Of a stretch of 64,000 nt of DNA, positions 43,636 through 57,000 are shown piece by piece (position 1 is the stretch's first letter; the number at the start of each line of letters is the position of its first letter). The DNA is from Coniochaeta sp. PMI_546. Lineage: Eukaryota > Ascomycota > Sordariomycetes > Coniochaetales > Coniochaetaceae. Location of the stretch: assembly GCA_021432605.1 (NCBI GenBank), contig MU271148.1:1929362-1993361 (forward strand). The letters are read 5' to 3'. The position numbers and the translations under genes were made by a program. The notes below the pieces were generated by a model. It was not told the origin of the DNA and made no database searches. It worked only from the letters and a program-made list of their open reading frames with translations.

Positions 43636-46571
43636 TTACTCGTTGTTGACGAATTCATAGCGGACAACTCTCTCCTGCCTAGGCAGGCTGTTCCGTGAAT
43701 CTGGCGTGTCGCGGATGTAGCGCTGGTCGTACCCATTTCCAGCTGATCCCTGTGGTGGTCCATCCATAATAGCTCCTCTTGGATACGCAGCACTGGTGTA
43801 TGCTTGCGGCTCAACTCTCCTGATTTGGTGTCCATGTGGTCGAGGAAACATGTTCGAGACCGGGATGAAATCCAGAGGTAGACGGCGGTCGGCCTCGGGG
43901 GCCTGGGGATGTGAATCCTCAAGTTTTGGGATTCGATGATTGATATACTCCCCTCGCTCTCCAGGAACCGGCCGTCGGACAAGTACCGCCTCTGGACCTT
44001 CTCCGACACGAGCGGGTGCCGGGTATGACCGGTACGAGGCTCCCCATGTCTGGTCGTCCTCTACAACGATAGGGCGCGAGGCATCCCTATAGCGAGCGCT
44101 GCTACCGTCATCTCGAACGGGTGCTGCGCAAGGACCGTACGGCTCTCTCCATGTGCGTTCGTCCTCTACAACAATAGGGCGTGTAGCATCTCTATAGCGA
44201 GCGCCGCTACCGTGATCAGGGACGGCCGGTTGCCACCTGGTCTTCTCCGCTGGCTCATAGGTAACTCTATGAGTCTGATCCAGTGAGACACGCGCGTCTG
44301 CCTGCCTGGAGTAGGTGGCATTTGCAGGCATATAGTTGTTGTGGGGGAAAGGGGCTGGATATTCCTGGTGGGAGCTGGCATTGGCCATGGTTACAGGACG
44401 ATGCGAGACTGGTTCTTGCACCTCTGGACGGATATCGCTGTTCCTCGACCTGGAAGCACCTGTAGGTGCATACGCATACGGCATGGGCTCAGCACGCCCG
44501 CGGTCACCCGCTTGACGATAGACTCGGATGAAACCCTCGTCTGCGAGCTGCGAGGAAGCATACTGTGGCTCTGTCTTTCCGTGTTGCAAAGCTGGCCTGG
44601 ACTGCCAGTGCTCAGAGCGCTGATCCTGTCGGCGATCCTCTAACGTCTGGGCTGAAAACTGGGAAGCCAAAGGAGATGTCGGTTCAATGGAAGGCACCAA
44701 GTAATCTTTCAGGTCTTCAGGGGCCGGGCGGCTTACCACTGTACGCAGCCCGGGCGACGAGCGGAATGCGGAACGGGACCCAACTATAGGCCTATATCCG
44801 TTCTCGTCACCGTCCCCATTACCTTGACCTTTATCTTTCTCATGGTAGTACGCAGTTTGTTGTGACCCGTGAGCAGTCAAATGATCAGGATTGACGCGAT
44901 ATGCATGCGACATACGGTCATCCCGCTGTGCTCCCGACGGGTGTACCGCGTTAGCGTGAGGGCCCCGACGAGCATGGTAATCGCTCGGCCCAGCACCATC
45001 ATCGCGGTCGCCTCCATACGGCGGATAGTGTGTTCCAAGCTCCCAAGGTCTCTCAAGTGTGTGGCTCTGCGGCCTAGTCATGGTCGGCGGCATTGAGCCA
45101 AACGGTGCCTGGTCATGTTCTTGTCGCTGGCGATTTAGGGCTTGTTGCCAAGCTTGGTCTCTAACGGCCTGGTATCGCTGAAACCCGCGGTGAGCCCTTT
45201 TGGCCGCAGCCTTCACAAGCTCAGTCTCAGCATGTTGCTGGACAGAGGGTTGTCTAGCGGTGGCTGCTGCAGGGTGAGGAGGTGGTCTACTGGCAGATGC
45301 AGAGGCGTGCCGCTGCCCAAGAGGGGGCCTTTCTCCAGTCGAAGCAGCAGTCTCATCGCTGCTCTCGCCGGAGGTCATCTCCGTGTCCTCAGCATCGGCA
45401 TCATCATCGTCGTCTTCGTCTTCCTCGTCCTCGTAATCATCTTCGGAGTCAGAAATGACAACAACCTCTCGCAGGATCTCATCGAGTTGATCTCGACCAT
45501 TCTCCTCGTCTCCTCGCCACTTGACGAGGATATCAAGACACAGCTCCTCTACAGCTCGTCTCGCGTTGGCCCACGTCGTCTCACGTAAGAGTTGATCATA
45601 CCGTGTATGTGTATGTCGAATATGAGAGATAACAGCAAGCTGCACTCTTCTTGATAATGTGAGGTCGGCCGCAAGCCCAACAAGCGGCATACCATCAGCG
45701 GCCTTGGCACCCTAAAACGACCGCGAATTACCGGTTCGAATCACTTTCATGTTGACAAGAATGGCGCCGGAAAGACGTAAGTAAGCACATACCTTTCTAA
45801 AAGAGTGTTCGATGATAATCTGTCGATCTGTATTCGGTATTCTTGGAAAGAGATCCCTTATAGCGGCGTCAGCCTGCTTATTGATTTCTTCCTGGTCCTC
45901 TGGTATGGGTTCAGGAACGTCCAGGCGGGCTTGTTGAGAAATGTCTTCCATCTCGCCCAAAGATGCACGCGCCTGCTCGACTATCCTCTCCCGAATGTGA
46001 TGGCCAACTCGGTTTAGGGCGACCGTGAGGTCCGGAACGTCATTTCCACTCGAGTATGTCTGCAGTATACGTCCGTAAGCGAGGGTTTTGCCCGAGGTAA
46101 AACATCGAGAGCAGGCAAGCATAACAAACCGAAACGATGAATATCATAGCTTCTTGTTCTCTGGAGAGTTCCTTGCATGCTGCGGTCAGTGCAGGGTTCC
46201 CGATAGGGACGAATTCGTAGCCAGGCGGGGGTTCCCTGTTCTGGGTGACCTATTAATGGGTAAGAGGGTGTTCGGCAACATGCGATCCAGGCCGGGGTTT
46301 TGACTACCGTAAACTCGAGTTTCTTTTTCTTGTTTGTGTTCTCGACAAACTCAAAGTATGAGCGATGCTTTGACTTCGTTTGAGCCACGATGGGCTTGGC
46401 AACCAAGCCAGTGGGAAGTCTTCCGTCCCAGACATGAAGATTGCCTCTTCTGTCCCTCATATGCCTCGCTTTAGCATGGTTCCCGGCTGCACCGTTGACC
46501 AGGGACCTCGACGTGGTTCTCCCAGTCGTTTTGGCCCCAGCCTTCTTACTGGCTTTCTTTGTTCTCCCCAT
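43636..46571 (-). CDS. DUF2293 protein with long disordered C-terminal region
   Basis: Four exons: 46571-46308, 46249-46130, 46059-45793 and 45711-43636; 908 residues. The junctions FT|VTQNREPPPGYEFVPIG, IVS|TYSSG and FRK|GAKAADG rebuild the fungal DUF2293 family. The N-terminus is basic and nuclear-signal-like (MGRTKKASKKAGAK). DUF2293 spans about 95-260 (ALNRVGHHIRERIVEQARAS, TDRQIIIEHSFRKGAKAADG). A helical region with HTHTRYDQLLRETTWANARR follows. An acidic run (EDEEDEDDDDDADAEDTE) comes next, then about 550 residues rich in Arg, Pro, Tyr and Gln. The latter holds a 35-residue tandem duplication around ARYRDATRPIVVEDERTW and ARYRDASRPIVVEDDQTW (44038-44247). The biochemical function is unknown; a nuclear location is inference. 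Divergent from DHX35. Confidence 0.9.
44038..44247 (-). repeat. 105-base tandem duplication inside the DUF2293 gene
   Basis: Two copies, 105 bases apart, encode near-identical blocks (RYRDATRPIVVEDERTW and RYRDASRPIVVEDDQTW). The length is a multiple of three, so the frame is kept. The copies differ at several silent and coding positions and so are not a very recent duplication. Confidence 0.75.
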
Positions 46572-47597
46572 GTTGGGTCTTCAACAGCTTACCATGGCAA
46601 TGCGACGAAAAGATGACGCGTCCGCTGGAGAGCATCAAGCCGTTAGTGTGCAGATATGATGCCACCTGGTTCTATGGCAAGACCAACGGTGTCCACCAAG
46701 AGTGCGCGCCACCTCCAACACTTCCGGAATGGAAGGAAAGGAAGTGTTCTGGGTATGTTCCTTGATGATCAAGACAGACGGACACTTGCCGAGACGAAGC
46801 GTAAATACGACGCGGACAGCAGGTGGGTAGCCTGCAGGCAACTTGAAGAACGGAAAGCCCTCAAATGAAAGGAAATGAACGGAGCTCAGATGCGACTTGG
46901 ACTCTTGCAAAGCCTGAGGGGGAAGAACACCCGACGGTACTCGAAGTTCCGTCAAGAATTGCACGTTCTCAAGTTCAACGTTGCGACTGTTGAGGCTGTG
47001 AAAAAAAACCAAGATACCTAATCCACACAGGATCGGTTTCGCGTGAAGTGAAGTCACGCTGGTAGACTGTTGGTTGTTTGGCGAAAAGAGCCTCCCAAAT
47101 CGGGCACGCCCTCGATTTCAAGATGTTGTGTGGAGGTAGGAAGCCTGTGAGGAACAGACCGCCCGCCACTTCACTCTTGTTGAACTCGGCCAGAGGCATG
47201 ATGACACGCGAATGTGGAGCCTTGTGGCTGACATGCTTGGTGAAAGTTCAGCGCTAACTACCTTGGGCATGCGCCACCCGAGTTGAACAAATGTGGCTTG
47301 ACTGTGCCTGTTCACTCTGAGCAAGGTCACCAAGTACCTTTTCTAGATTTGACTGTCTGGCACTTGGGCAGACATAATGAACACAGCCAGACTATCTGTT
47401 GTATCATAGTTATATCTGATACCTTGTCTCTCTAGTGATACTCAAGCTGTCCATATCTCTTAGACATGTTGCGGAAGTGTTGATCCCAACAACACCCGCG
47501 GACAATCCCTGTGTGCTATGACAGGTCGCCTCTTTTCATCTAGGAGTCTGGATGGACCTTTGTGATCGTTTTCTCGCAAAAGAGACACGTCAATGAG
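46572..47597. other. Divergent intergenic region, about 1 kb
   Basis: The upstream region shared by the DUF2293 and DHX35 genes. A 140-codon minus-strand frame at 46635-47057 has no family resemblance. No gene is supported. Confidence 0.5.
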
Positions 47598-49654
47598 ATG
47601 GCTGAATTCGACCTTGGCGCGTCGTTTATTCCAGCACTGCACAAGCCTGCAGCCTTGCTTCCGATAGCGAAGCACCGAGAGAGCCTTCTCTACCTCTTCG
47701 AGACCTATCCAGTGACGATTGTCGTTGGTCAGACTGGCTCTGGAAAGTCGACACAGATCCCGCAGTTCCTTGAACAGGCAGGATGGTGTGCGGACGGTAA
47801 ATCTATTGCTGTCACTCAGGTAGAGTCCATCTCCGAGCCCTCGGCACATATCAGACTGCTGACTTGACAACTTAGCCACGGCGTGTCGCTGCAACAACAG
47901 TTGCGGCCCGAGTTGCAGAGGAGGTTGGCTGCGAGCTCGGTAAAGAAGTTGGGTATTCCATCCGCTTCGAAGACGTCACCTCCGCGACCACCCGCATCAA
48001 GTTTCTGACGGATGGACTCCTCATCAGAGAGGCTCTTGTGGACCCTCTCCTCACCCGCTACTCTGTCATCATGGTGGACGAAGCTCATGAGAGATCCATC
48101 AGCTCCGACATACTATTGGGTCTATTGAAGAAGGTCCGGAAACGCAGGCCGGAGCTACGCATCATCGTCAGCAGTGCGACCTTACAAGCGGAGGAATTCC
48201 TGCGATTCTTTTCCGACGATGCAGATGATGCGACACTACAAAACGACGCAAAGAAAATCGGCTCCATTATCAGCCTCGAAGGACGGACATATCCCATTGA
48301 CATCTTATATCTGGAATCACCAGCTGAGGATTATGTTGAGAAGGCAATATCCACGGTCTTCGACATACACACCTCTGAGCCAATGGGTGATATTCTCGTT
48401 TTTCTCACCGGAAGAGAAGAGATTGAAAATGCGGTTCAGGCAGTATCGGAACGATCTTCTCAGTTACCGCCTCATTCAAAGTCGTTACTTCCGCTTCCTC
48501 TCTTTGCTGGCCTCACTACCGAACAGCAAATGTACGTCTTTGACGAAGCACCAGATAACACGAGAAAGGTCATCTTTTCCACAAACATTGCAGAGGCTTC
48601 CGTCACGATAAATGGAATTGCTTACGTCGTGGACTGTGGTTTCGTGAAGCTCCGCGCTTATAATCCGAAAACCGGCATCGAAACATTAACAGTCACTCCC
48701 GTATCGAAAGCCTCCGCGGCCCAGCGAGCCGGACGGGCAGGAAGAACAAGACCTGGTAAATGCTTCCGACTATACACAGAAGATTCCTACCGGGCCCTGA
48801 ACGATACCAATGTGCCGGAAATCCAGCGTTCCAACCTGGCGCCCTTCATCCTGCAGCTGAAGGCACTCGGGATCGACAACGTCGTGCGGTTCGACTTCCT
48901 CACCCCTCCGCCGGCGGAGCTGATGATCAAGGCACTAGAGCTTCTCTACAGTCTCGGAGCCCTCGACGACTATGCGAAGTTGACCAAGCCCCTAGGCACG
49001 AGAATGGCGGAACTAGCGGTCGAGCCAATGATGGCGAAGACGTTGCTCTCGGCCCCGAGCTTCGGTTGTCTCAGCGAGATCCTCACCATAGCAGCCATGA
49101 CGAGCCTCGGCGGCAATGTTTGGGTCCAGCAAGATGAGGACAAGAAGCGCGTAGAGAGTACAAGGCGGAAGTTTGCTGCTGAAGAAGGTGACCACATTAC
49201 GCTCCTCAATGTGTACCAAGCGTTCGTTACAAAGGGCCGTAAGGAGGGCCGCTTCTGCCACGATAACTTTCTCAATTTCAAGGCCCTGACACGCGCGGTC
49301 AGTATCCGGGCGCAGCTCAAGCGTTATCTTGAGCGATTCGGGATCTCAGTTGATGAGTCGCTTGCCAGCGCAGGGACTCAGAACAACAAGGCCGAGCAGA
49401 TTAGTCGGTGCCTGACGACGGGTTACTTCGCACATGCCGCGAGGATGCAACCCGATGGCACATTCCGAAATGTTTCGGGAGGCACTGTCCTACACGCGCA
49501 TCCGAGCTCACTCATGTTCAACCGGAAGGCGGACTGGGTCATCTTCCATGAGGTGTTTGAGACAGGCAACAAGATCTACATCAGGGACGTCACAAAAATC
49601 GAGAAGAACTGGCTACTGGAATATGCACCGACGTTCTACCAGACAAAGTCATGA
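47598..49654 (+). CDS. DEAH-box RNA helicase, DHX35 type
   Basis: Two exons, 47598-47819 and 47876-49654, joined at VTQ|PRRVAATT; the 56-base intron has a CTGAC branch site. Product 666 residues, near the usual DHX35 length of about 700. The start MAEFDLGASFIPALHKP matches the family; the frame continues upstream only with non-ATG codons. Motifs in order: Walker A GQTGSGKST (44-52), motif Ia TQPRRVAA, DEAH (142-145), SAT (174-176), ILVFLTGREEIE, STNIAEASVTINGI and motif VI QRAGRAGR (357-364). Winged-helix, ratchet-like and OB-fold regions follow, ending WLLEYAPTFYQTKS. Human DHX35 is found in catalytic-stage spliceosomes; budding yeast lacks it while many intron-rich fungi keep it. A nuclear role in splicing is inferred. 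Confidence 0.95.
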
Positions 49655-51538
49655 TCTGTTCGTGGTGAGCTCTGACTCGAATCGACGGGCTCTTGGGGCG
49701 TTCTCGTTCCACCCTCCTAGGTCATGAGAGGATTGGAGAACGTCTGGATGTTGCAACAATGTCACTCGGCATATATATTCCCTGTGGTCTGCAAAATCGC
49801 GCCATGTCAAGAAACGAAAACGAAAACTGAAAATCAAATAATTAGAAGACCTGTCAGGCAGGCGACAAGATCCGGGTCATGGTATGCAACTGGGAGCAAC
49901 AGCTTAAGGGGGCACATCTGGTGCATGTTATATCTTGCCGCCTTGAGTTCCTGAGTCAGCTTTGTGAGGGACAAAAGAAGCACACGTCTTCGCCTCTTGA
50001 TCAGTACATTGGCGGTGCGAAGTATCAGCCTTCCATATCATTGCAAGATACTTGCGATTCGATGTCTCGTTCAAGCCAGGTCCTTGAGGCAACTTTGCCA
50101 GTATAACACTTAAGAAGTACCTCCAGGTCGGCATAGAGATGAACACTTGTCAATGGAGCCTAGACATCCACGATACACACAGTAAGCATAACGTGCATAT
50201 TCAAACATGTTGCGCGCTGGATTCCCAACTGTGGGCACTGGGCCACAGGTTCGTATCTCTCGGCGAAGTAGGCGACCTTCCTGTCCACATGCGAAATCGT
50301 TCTGCTATGTATATACCTGAGTTAATTGACCAACCTAACAAACAGTCAGGCGCAGTCGTGTGGGACAGACGAGATTAGCGCCACGATTGGTCTTGAGGCG
50401 CTATTTCTAGTGCACACTTAAGGGAACTGTGGTACGCAGTAGCTGCAGCACCGGTGGGATAATGCTGCAAGGTCCCTGGTGTAGAGTACCTGGGTACTTA
50501 CTGCGGGTTCTCTTTGCGCGAGGGGTCTGATGCAGGAACCCAAGAGGATCTGCCCGTCTGATTGGTCAGGGCAAGTCTAAGGAGCAACAGTACCCACCCA
50601 TTGGAATTCTGCCAGACCCGACCCCTTGCAACACATCCCCTTTTTTGATTAAACGCTGAAATGAGCACTTTCTATTCGTCGACGGCCAGGGCCGCGTCGT
50701 TGCAGCTCCGCCGAGTGACCTTGTCTGCTGCAGTTTGTTGTTCCTTGTCGAACACTCGAACTTGAGCTTCTTCCGCTCGGAGATTGCTAGCAGCAGCAAA
50801 AGAGGAGCCTGGCCTGCTAACAGAGGAGAACAAGAGTGGACACAACTGGCACAGGCACGGTGTGTGTTGATGGCCGGACCCTGTTCGGCTCCCTATCCTA
50901 GACTGCCTAGCCCTGCTACTGCCAGGGTGGTGTTGCCTTCATTGTCCTCCGCCAGTGTCACAATCTGCCCCTTCTCACAAAGGTTCTACTGTGTACACCT
51001 CTTTAGTGGTAATCCTAATCTGCTCTCACCTTCACCCGACCTTCTTCTCTAACCTCATTCTCCCTTCCTCAACCTCAGTCTCTCCCTTTCCTTCGTCTGT
51101 CGGGCGTTGGTGATACACTCTTTTGTGCCTGCCAGCAGGCGTGTCGTTCCTTTCACGAGTCTCACAAACTCTCCGACCTTCATTTCATCGCACATCACAA
51201 CCTGTTCCTGTACGAACTTGGCCACTCTTTTTGCCGATTATACCTGCGGAGACACTTCACGAAACGAAAACCTGCATCCTGTCCCGTCTGTTTCAATTCA
51301 ATTCGTCAGACGATCTCCCGCTACGATACGAACCGCTTCCCGTATGGTCGAAAACAAGATCTTCACGACGAACCTCCCGCGTTATGACTAGAATGACAAC
51401 ATTATAGCACAGCTCTTAATCGTGGTTTTCTTCCGCTCTGCCGGAAGCACAGCTCTCTCATTATCCGCATAACAGGTTATCATTCGCAGATCCGGAGGAG
51501 GAGGACCGAGAAGAGGGATACAAAAACTTTCGTTGAGA
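49655..51538. other. Intergenic region, about 1.9 kb, with pyrimidine-rich leader
   Basis: Between DHX35 and the next plus-strand gene. From about 50,940 to 51,430 the plus strand is markedly C/T-rich, a common feature of fungal promoters and long leaders just upstream of the transcription start. The small frames there are probably upstream ORFs or chance. No other gene is seen. Confidence 0.5.
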
Positions 51539-54053
51539 ATGGATGGAGCACCAATGGTCGGGGACGGCTATGTCCTCGGTCCTAGGATCCCATTGTTGAA
51601 GAAGCGAGATGCTATGGACGTCCCTAGTCCGGCTCTCGAGGGGAGAGTCCCCAGTCCCGTGATGCCTCGAGCAGCCGCCACGACCTCTGCAGACCCATGC
51701 GCAGACAAATCGGCACCTGCAAACCTTTGCGAGAAGCCTGCCTCAGCAAACGGCATGGCCCTCCCTATTGCACTTGGTGTTGCGTAAGTGCATACTCTTC
51801 CACTACCCGGGCTCTTTCTAACAGCTCTAATAGAATCCCCTTGGTGGCTATCATTTCCGTCTTGCTTTATCTTCACTTTAGGGTCAAGAGAAAGTTGGAG
51901 AACGAAGATGCCCGAGACCCTCACAAGTCTCTGGACTTTGGCCTGGACGACGGCCCTCTGGGGAAAGGGGGAAGGGCGAATCGGAAGAGCATGCTTGGCG
52001 GAAGGGAGAAGGACAGCCATTCCCGTCACAGGCAGATGTCCATGGACCTAAACCTCTCAAACCCATATCTCCTCCCGCCGGCTCTGCACGACTCACGGGA
52101 GTCTCTGCATTCCTTGGCAAGGACCATACACCAAAATGAAGATCCCTACAGGCCTATAAATCAACTCATGGGTGACGGCACGTCGATCAGGTCGCCCTCC
52201 CGGGGTCCGGACGGTGCGTCCATCTACAGTCATGAGTCTAACCGTCAACAGCGACGGTCGCTGCTTGGTCCGGGTACGCTTGGTGGTCCTGGCCGGCAGA
52301 ATCTCATCCCCAAGGACGCCGCGTATAGGAAACCGCCACCGGCACTCCCCCCAATCTCGACATCTTCTCCTGCACCTTCGGCCAAGGATCCCTTCCGTTC
52401 ACCTTCTGAGCGTTCAATTGAAACCTCGCCTTATCCTGACGAGAAAGACGTTGTGGACATGCCGGCAGCCCCTGAACTTCAAGAGCCCGCTCCTGCTGCG
52501 TACCGACTTTCCGAAAAGTCCAGTCCACCACGGCAGCCTTATGAGCCTGTCAACGAACTCCCCGGCAGCGTCGTACAGCACAATCGTCAGGACGGCCGTA
52601 TTCGGAGTCAGCAGGCCGTCATTCACGAGAGGGGGCCCTCAGCGATCGAGCTTGACGCGATACAAGCGAGGTCCCCTCCACAGCAACCCTCGGCACTCCC
52701 GTCGTCACCGCCGGCGGTTAACTCCTTGCCTGTCGCCCCGCATCCGCAGCATGCCGCAGAGCCGCAAGTTACTGCGCCTATTTTAGAAGAGCCTTCGGAC
52801 TACTATGACGACTACACGCAAATGCCTCAGGGTAATTATGAGCACCCGGGGAACAACGGCTATGAGGAAGATCGTGGTAGGACACATCACAGGGAGTCTT
52901 CATACTATGAACCAGAACAGCATCAGGTCGGACTCGGCATCCCACACCAAGACAATCACCGCCTCTCTGTAGGATTCCGGCCCCTCCCTCCAGATGAATT
53001 GATGGATACGGAAGATCCTGAAACACGGGCAAACCGAATCCGTTCATTCTACAAAGAGTACTTTGATGACTCCAAGGATAGCGCCAACCGGCAAACACAG
53101 ATGGTCCCTCCGCTGCCACAGCAGTATCAACAGCACGGCAACTACCCTCAGGGGGGGACAGAATACTACGAAGACTATGACCAGCACTATGCGGGCGGTG
53201 CCGACGATCCGTACTACGATCCCAATGCCAACGCTTTCGTTATGCCATACGCGCAGCCGGTTGCACGCCGTGCCATGACGCCTCCCCCATCTGGCTCACG
53301 ATTCCAAGGCCAGCGTGCGCCTCCCCGAGGCTATCATGGCTCCATGGGAGACATGAACATGGGCATGCCTGGCATGCGGGGGCCGCCCAGGCCAGGTTCG
53401 TCGGCCTCAAGGCAGTATGGCCCGCCGCGCCCTGGAACCTCTCAGTCAGGAGCCTGGGGCCGACCCCGGGCGGGCTCAAGCTTGTCAGCTTACGGACCAG
53501 GTCGCAACGGGCCTCCCAAGAAAGCACTTCCCCCTCCCGCAGTCCTGAGCACGCTGCCGACGCCCTCGAAGCTTAAGGACGACTCATTTGCCATCTTCAA
53601 CGCGCTTGACTTTGCGCCACCCGAGACGTATAAAGACCGTGTCGCTGGTCGGTCACAGAGCCCAATGGGCGAGCGCAGGCCGTATCACACGCCCGCCGTT
53701 CCCGCTCACTCACCGTTGATCAATGCCTTTGAGGAGATGCCTTCTTTGCCCAGCCCGTAAGTTCAAAAGCCTCATCTTACCCTGTCCTCATGTAACTGAC
53801 ACTCTCCAGTCACCTCCTCCGCAAATCAAGCACCTTCACAGCGCTCGACTTTGCGCCGCCGCGCAAGTTTGCTGAGAGCGACAACCGCAGCGAGACGGGT
53901 TCTATCCGTAGCAACCGCAGCGGCATTTCGGCCGTGCAGCTTGGCGCCATCCGGAGCGGTGCTGGTAGGGTCAGCAAGCTCCCCGGCGACACCATCTTCA
54001 CCCAGGCCGCGATGGAGCAGAAGCTCAAGCCCGCGTGGTCCATGCGCGACTAG
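51539..54053 (+). CDS. Single-pass membrane protein with long Pro-rich cytosolic region, unknown function
   Basis: Three exons: 51539-51783, 51834-53756 and 53810-54053; 803 residues. The introns (50 and 53 bases, with CTAAC or CTGAC branch sites) join GVA|IPLVAIIS and LPSP|HLLRKSS. The protein starts MDGAPMVGDGYVLG; the ATG is two codons downstream of a TTG that begins the open frame. There is no signal peptide. One hydrophobic segment, about residues 72-95 (LPIALGVAIPLVAIISVLLY), is followed by basic residues (RVKRK), so the short N-terminus with two Cys is probably outside and about 700 residues face the cytosol. The cytosolic part is disordered, rich in Pro, Ser, Tyr and Gln. Near the end the motif ALDFAPP occurs twice (FNALDFAPPETY and FTALDFAPPRKF). 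I do not recognise a named family. A role in cell-wall or polarity signalling is only a guess from topology. Confidence 0.85.
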
Positions 54054-57000
54054 TCGCCGGCCCGTTTCAACTTGGACTGGAGATTGGTCTTGGATAGGAG
54101 CTAGGAGTTTTTTTGGGTGACCGAATGCGCACGCAATCCACTGGCCGCTACTCTGGAGGGGAAGGCCATGTGTTGGGCCTGATGACCCTGCCTGTTGGGC
54201 TCAAGGGCTCACCGTGTCATCACCACTTTAGCGAAGTCATGGTCGACAGACCCCGGTGGCTAGGAGAGCGGCTACTTGAGCAGCGCATACATTGTCATCA
54301 TCACTGTGTTACCGTCATCATTGGTGTCTTGCTGCATCATATGCTTTTGTCACATATAGAAACGGCTGGGCACTCCGGGGTTAGGGTAGAATCTTGCATG
54401 AGCAAAAAGTTGGCGGTTTTAATGAAGCCTTCAGACAACGCTCGCTTCACATCCACTGTCGTCGGTTCTTTGTGCGATACATTAGACTACATCACCTGAC
54501 TGGCTCCTATTTTACGACGAATGGGATCCTGTTTTCCGAATATGGCAGTAAGCTGCTACCGGAGGTCCCGCAGGAGTCAGCTTGTCGCCACGAGCAGTAA
54601 GTATACAGTAGTGTATAGCAGTAACGTGTGATGCATTGTCGCTCACTGGACGCTGCTGCCGGTGCCAAGAGCTCACACGTGGAGGTGAACTGGAACAAAG
54701 AGCTATTTTTGAACGTCCCAGGCGGGCGCGCCCAATCAGTTGCTGTGCCTCAGCAGTGGACCGATGGTGGCGCTCCATATGGAATGTTAGAGGCATATTG
54801 AAGAGGCTCAGCTCGAATTTGAGAATTGGGTGATTGCTTCAGCTGGCTCTCATCTGTAGTGCACAACGATGTGCATAATGATGTATACATGAAAAGGCAG
54901 AGGGCGGTTTGAAGAGGCGTAGTCAGGGTAGTCTGCCAGACCTACAACTCACGACCGGACCTTACTGTGCTACGGCTGTTACTTTTGACCGAAGGGACTG
55001 CCTTGGAAGTTTTGGAAACGAGGTTTCGTTTGGCGTCCATCAGATTGTCAAGGCCAAATGAGGGGTCGTCGGCATAAAGCGACCCCAAAAGTTGGCATAC
55101 ATGGCGATGTGTTCGGTTCGGTTCTTCCTCGCAGTTGTCCGTCGATCCGGGATGACGTCGAGAAGTGTTTCGGAAGATTACCGTTGCATTAACAGAGCCT
55201 ATTATGGCCTTCTGAGCTTGGTTCTTGAGCTGATTCCCTGTCAGACTGACGGCTGTATCCCTCCCCTTTCTGCCCTTCTAGACTTCTTATGTGTAGATTC
55301 AGTGCACGTGTAGTTTGAGTCTAGTGTAGCACAACGTCATAACAGGAAGGAGAGATTGACACTTTAGGGTACACGTGTAATCCAAACTTAATTGCGTTGC
55401 CAAACTTGCAATTGAACATTTGAGGATCAAATTGCCGTATAGTGTAGTGGTAATGCAAGTGAGCATCTGCGTATGCAAGTCTGACTGTGCAGCAAATCGC
55501 AGCAGCACCACCAGTCGAGACGATCAAAGATACAGGCAAAGATCATCTGATCTGTACGACAGCTGCAAACTAGCTGCAGGAGGGAGGCTGGAGTTTGTTG
55601 CTCACCATCTTTGTTCTTCCCAGTTCAACGCTCTCGGGATGTTTTGGTTGGAGGTGTGGGGAATGGGTTGTCCCCTTTCTGCCGGGCTCACCGTTCCGAG
55701 TCAGTGACTACTGGGGGGGAACGAACAGAATGAAGCCGATTTGGATGCGATCAGCTTCGGAGTGGAGAGCTTGCTACGTAGCGTACAACATTGCATGTAG
55801 GTACTATCAAGGAAGCAAGTTTACCAAGGAATCTTGCTCGTACCATAGGACAGCCTTGGAGTAGCAAGCTGACAACGAAATATTAATGGCACCGGGACCC
55901 CTTCTTTTTTGACCTTTTTGGTTTTGACGTGGTGGATTCTGGACGGTCCGAAAGCTTGAACCTTCGAAGACATACGATACATACCTACACCTACCCGTGA
56001 ACTCGCGATCCCGTGGACTTCCCCAAAGAAGGATCATGCGCAATTGCTGACTCGGACCACGATAACATACGAAGTCTATCTTACTACGTCAACATCCGCC
56101 CGTTCAACAAGGAACTCTGTTAGTCATTGCGGAAGAAAAGTGAGATTTGGCTTAATCGGAATCACCAAACCACTTCCTGTTCCACTGCGGGCTGGGTTTT
56201 TGGAAGATACGGGGGACATTTGAAACGGAAGCAGCAGTAGAGAGTTCATCCACAACCTCATCGGCCTCGAAGCATCGAACCGCTCGGTCTGGATCCCATC
56301 TCTCAAGTTGCACGATCTTTCATTTATTACAGCTAGACACTGAGCGGAGGAGAGAGACCAGAGGAGAGTCACGACAAGCGAACCGAGTCACTTTGACACC
56401 GTCGTCTACGTACCGCAACAGTTATTAAACCAAACCTCAACGCCGACCATCGACACCGAGACAACAAAAGTGTAGACAGACACAACGCAGCGCTGGATGC
56501 ATCGCGACAATCAGGCAAATCATTACCTTATACATCCACAAGTACTAAGCCTCTGGGCAGCAGAATCTCATCTCGGATCGCCCTGCACGAGCCAGAGAAC
56601 GGTCTGACGCAGATCCACTCACACCCGGCCGGTCCTGTTCTCTACCTTCTTGCTCCTTGCTCGACGCAGAGCGACGAAGGCAGCTGGGCAGCAAGAAGAA
56701 AGAGGGGGCGCCACTGGCAAAATACGATCAAGGTTCTTGCCCCAGTCTGCGTGCAACCAAACAAGAGACGGTGCCAGTGCTGCGCCATCGACGCCAAAAC
56801 CCATCTGTTGTCGAAAAGACGACAGAATACGGACGGGGTTAAAGGTATCGCTCAAGAACCCGGCCTACCAACGTTTCATTCTCTCCTCTCGACAATATTC
56901 TGTGGTTCGGCGCTCTCTTTTTCTATCATCGATATCCCTATTACATCGCTTCGAGTCTTTTTTTGTCGTGACCAAGGCCACGGGCGCCAAGGACGAACGA

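Noticed and set aside
46635-47057. 140-codon minus-strand frame between DUF2293 and DHX35
   Set aside because: No known motif, no supporting intron structure, and it lies in a divergent promoter.
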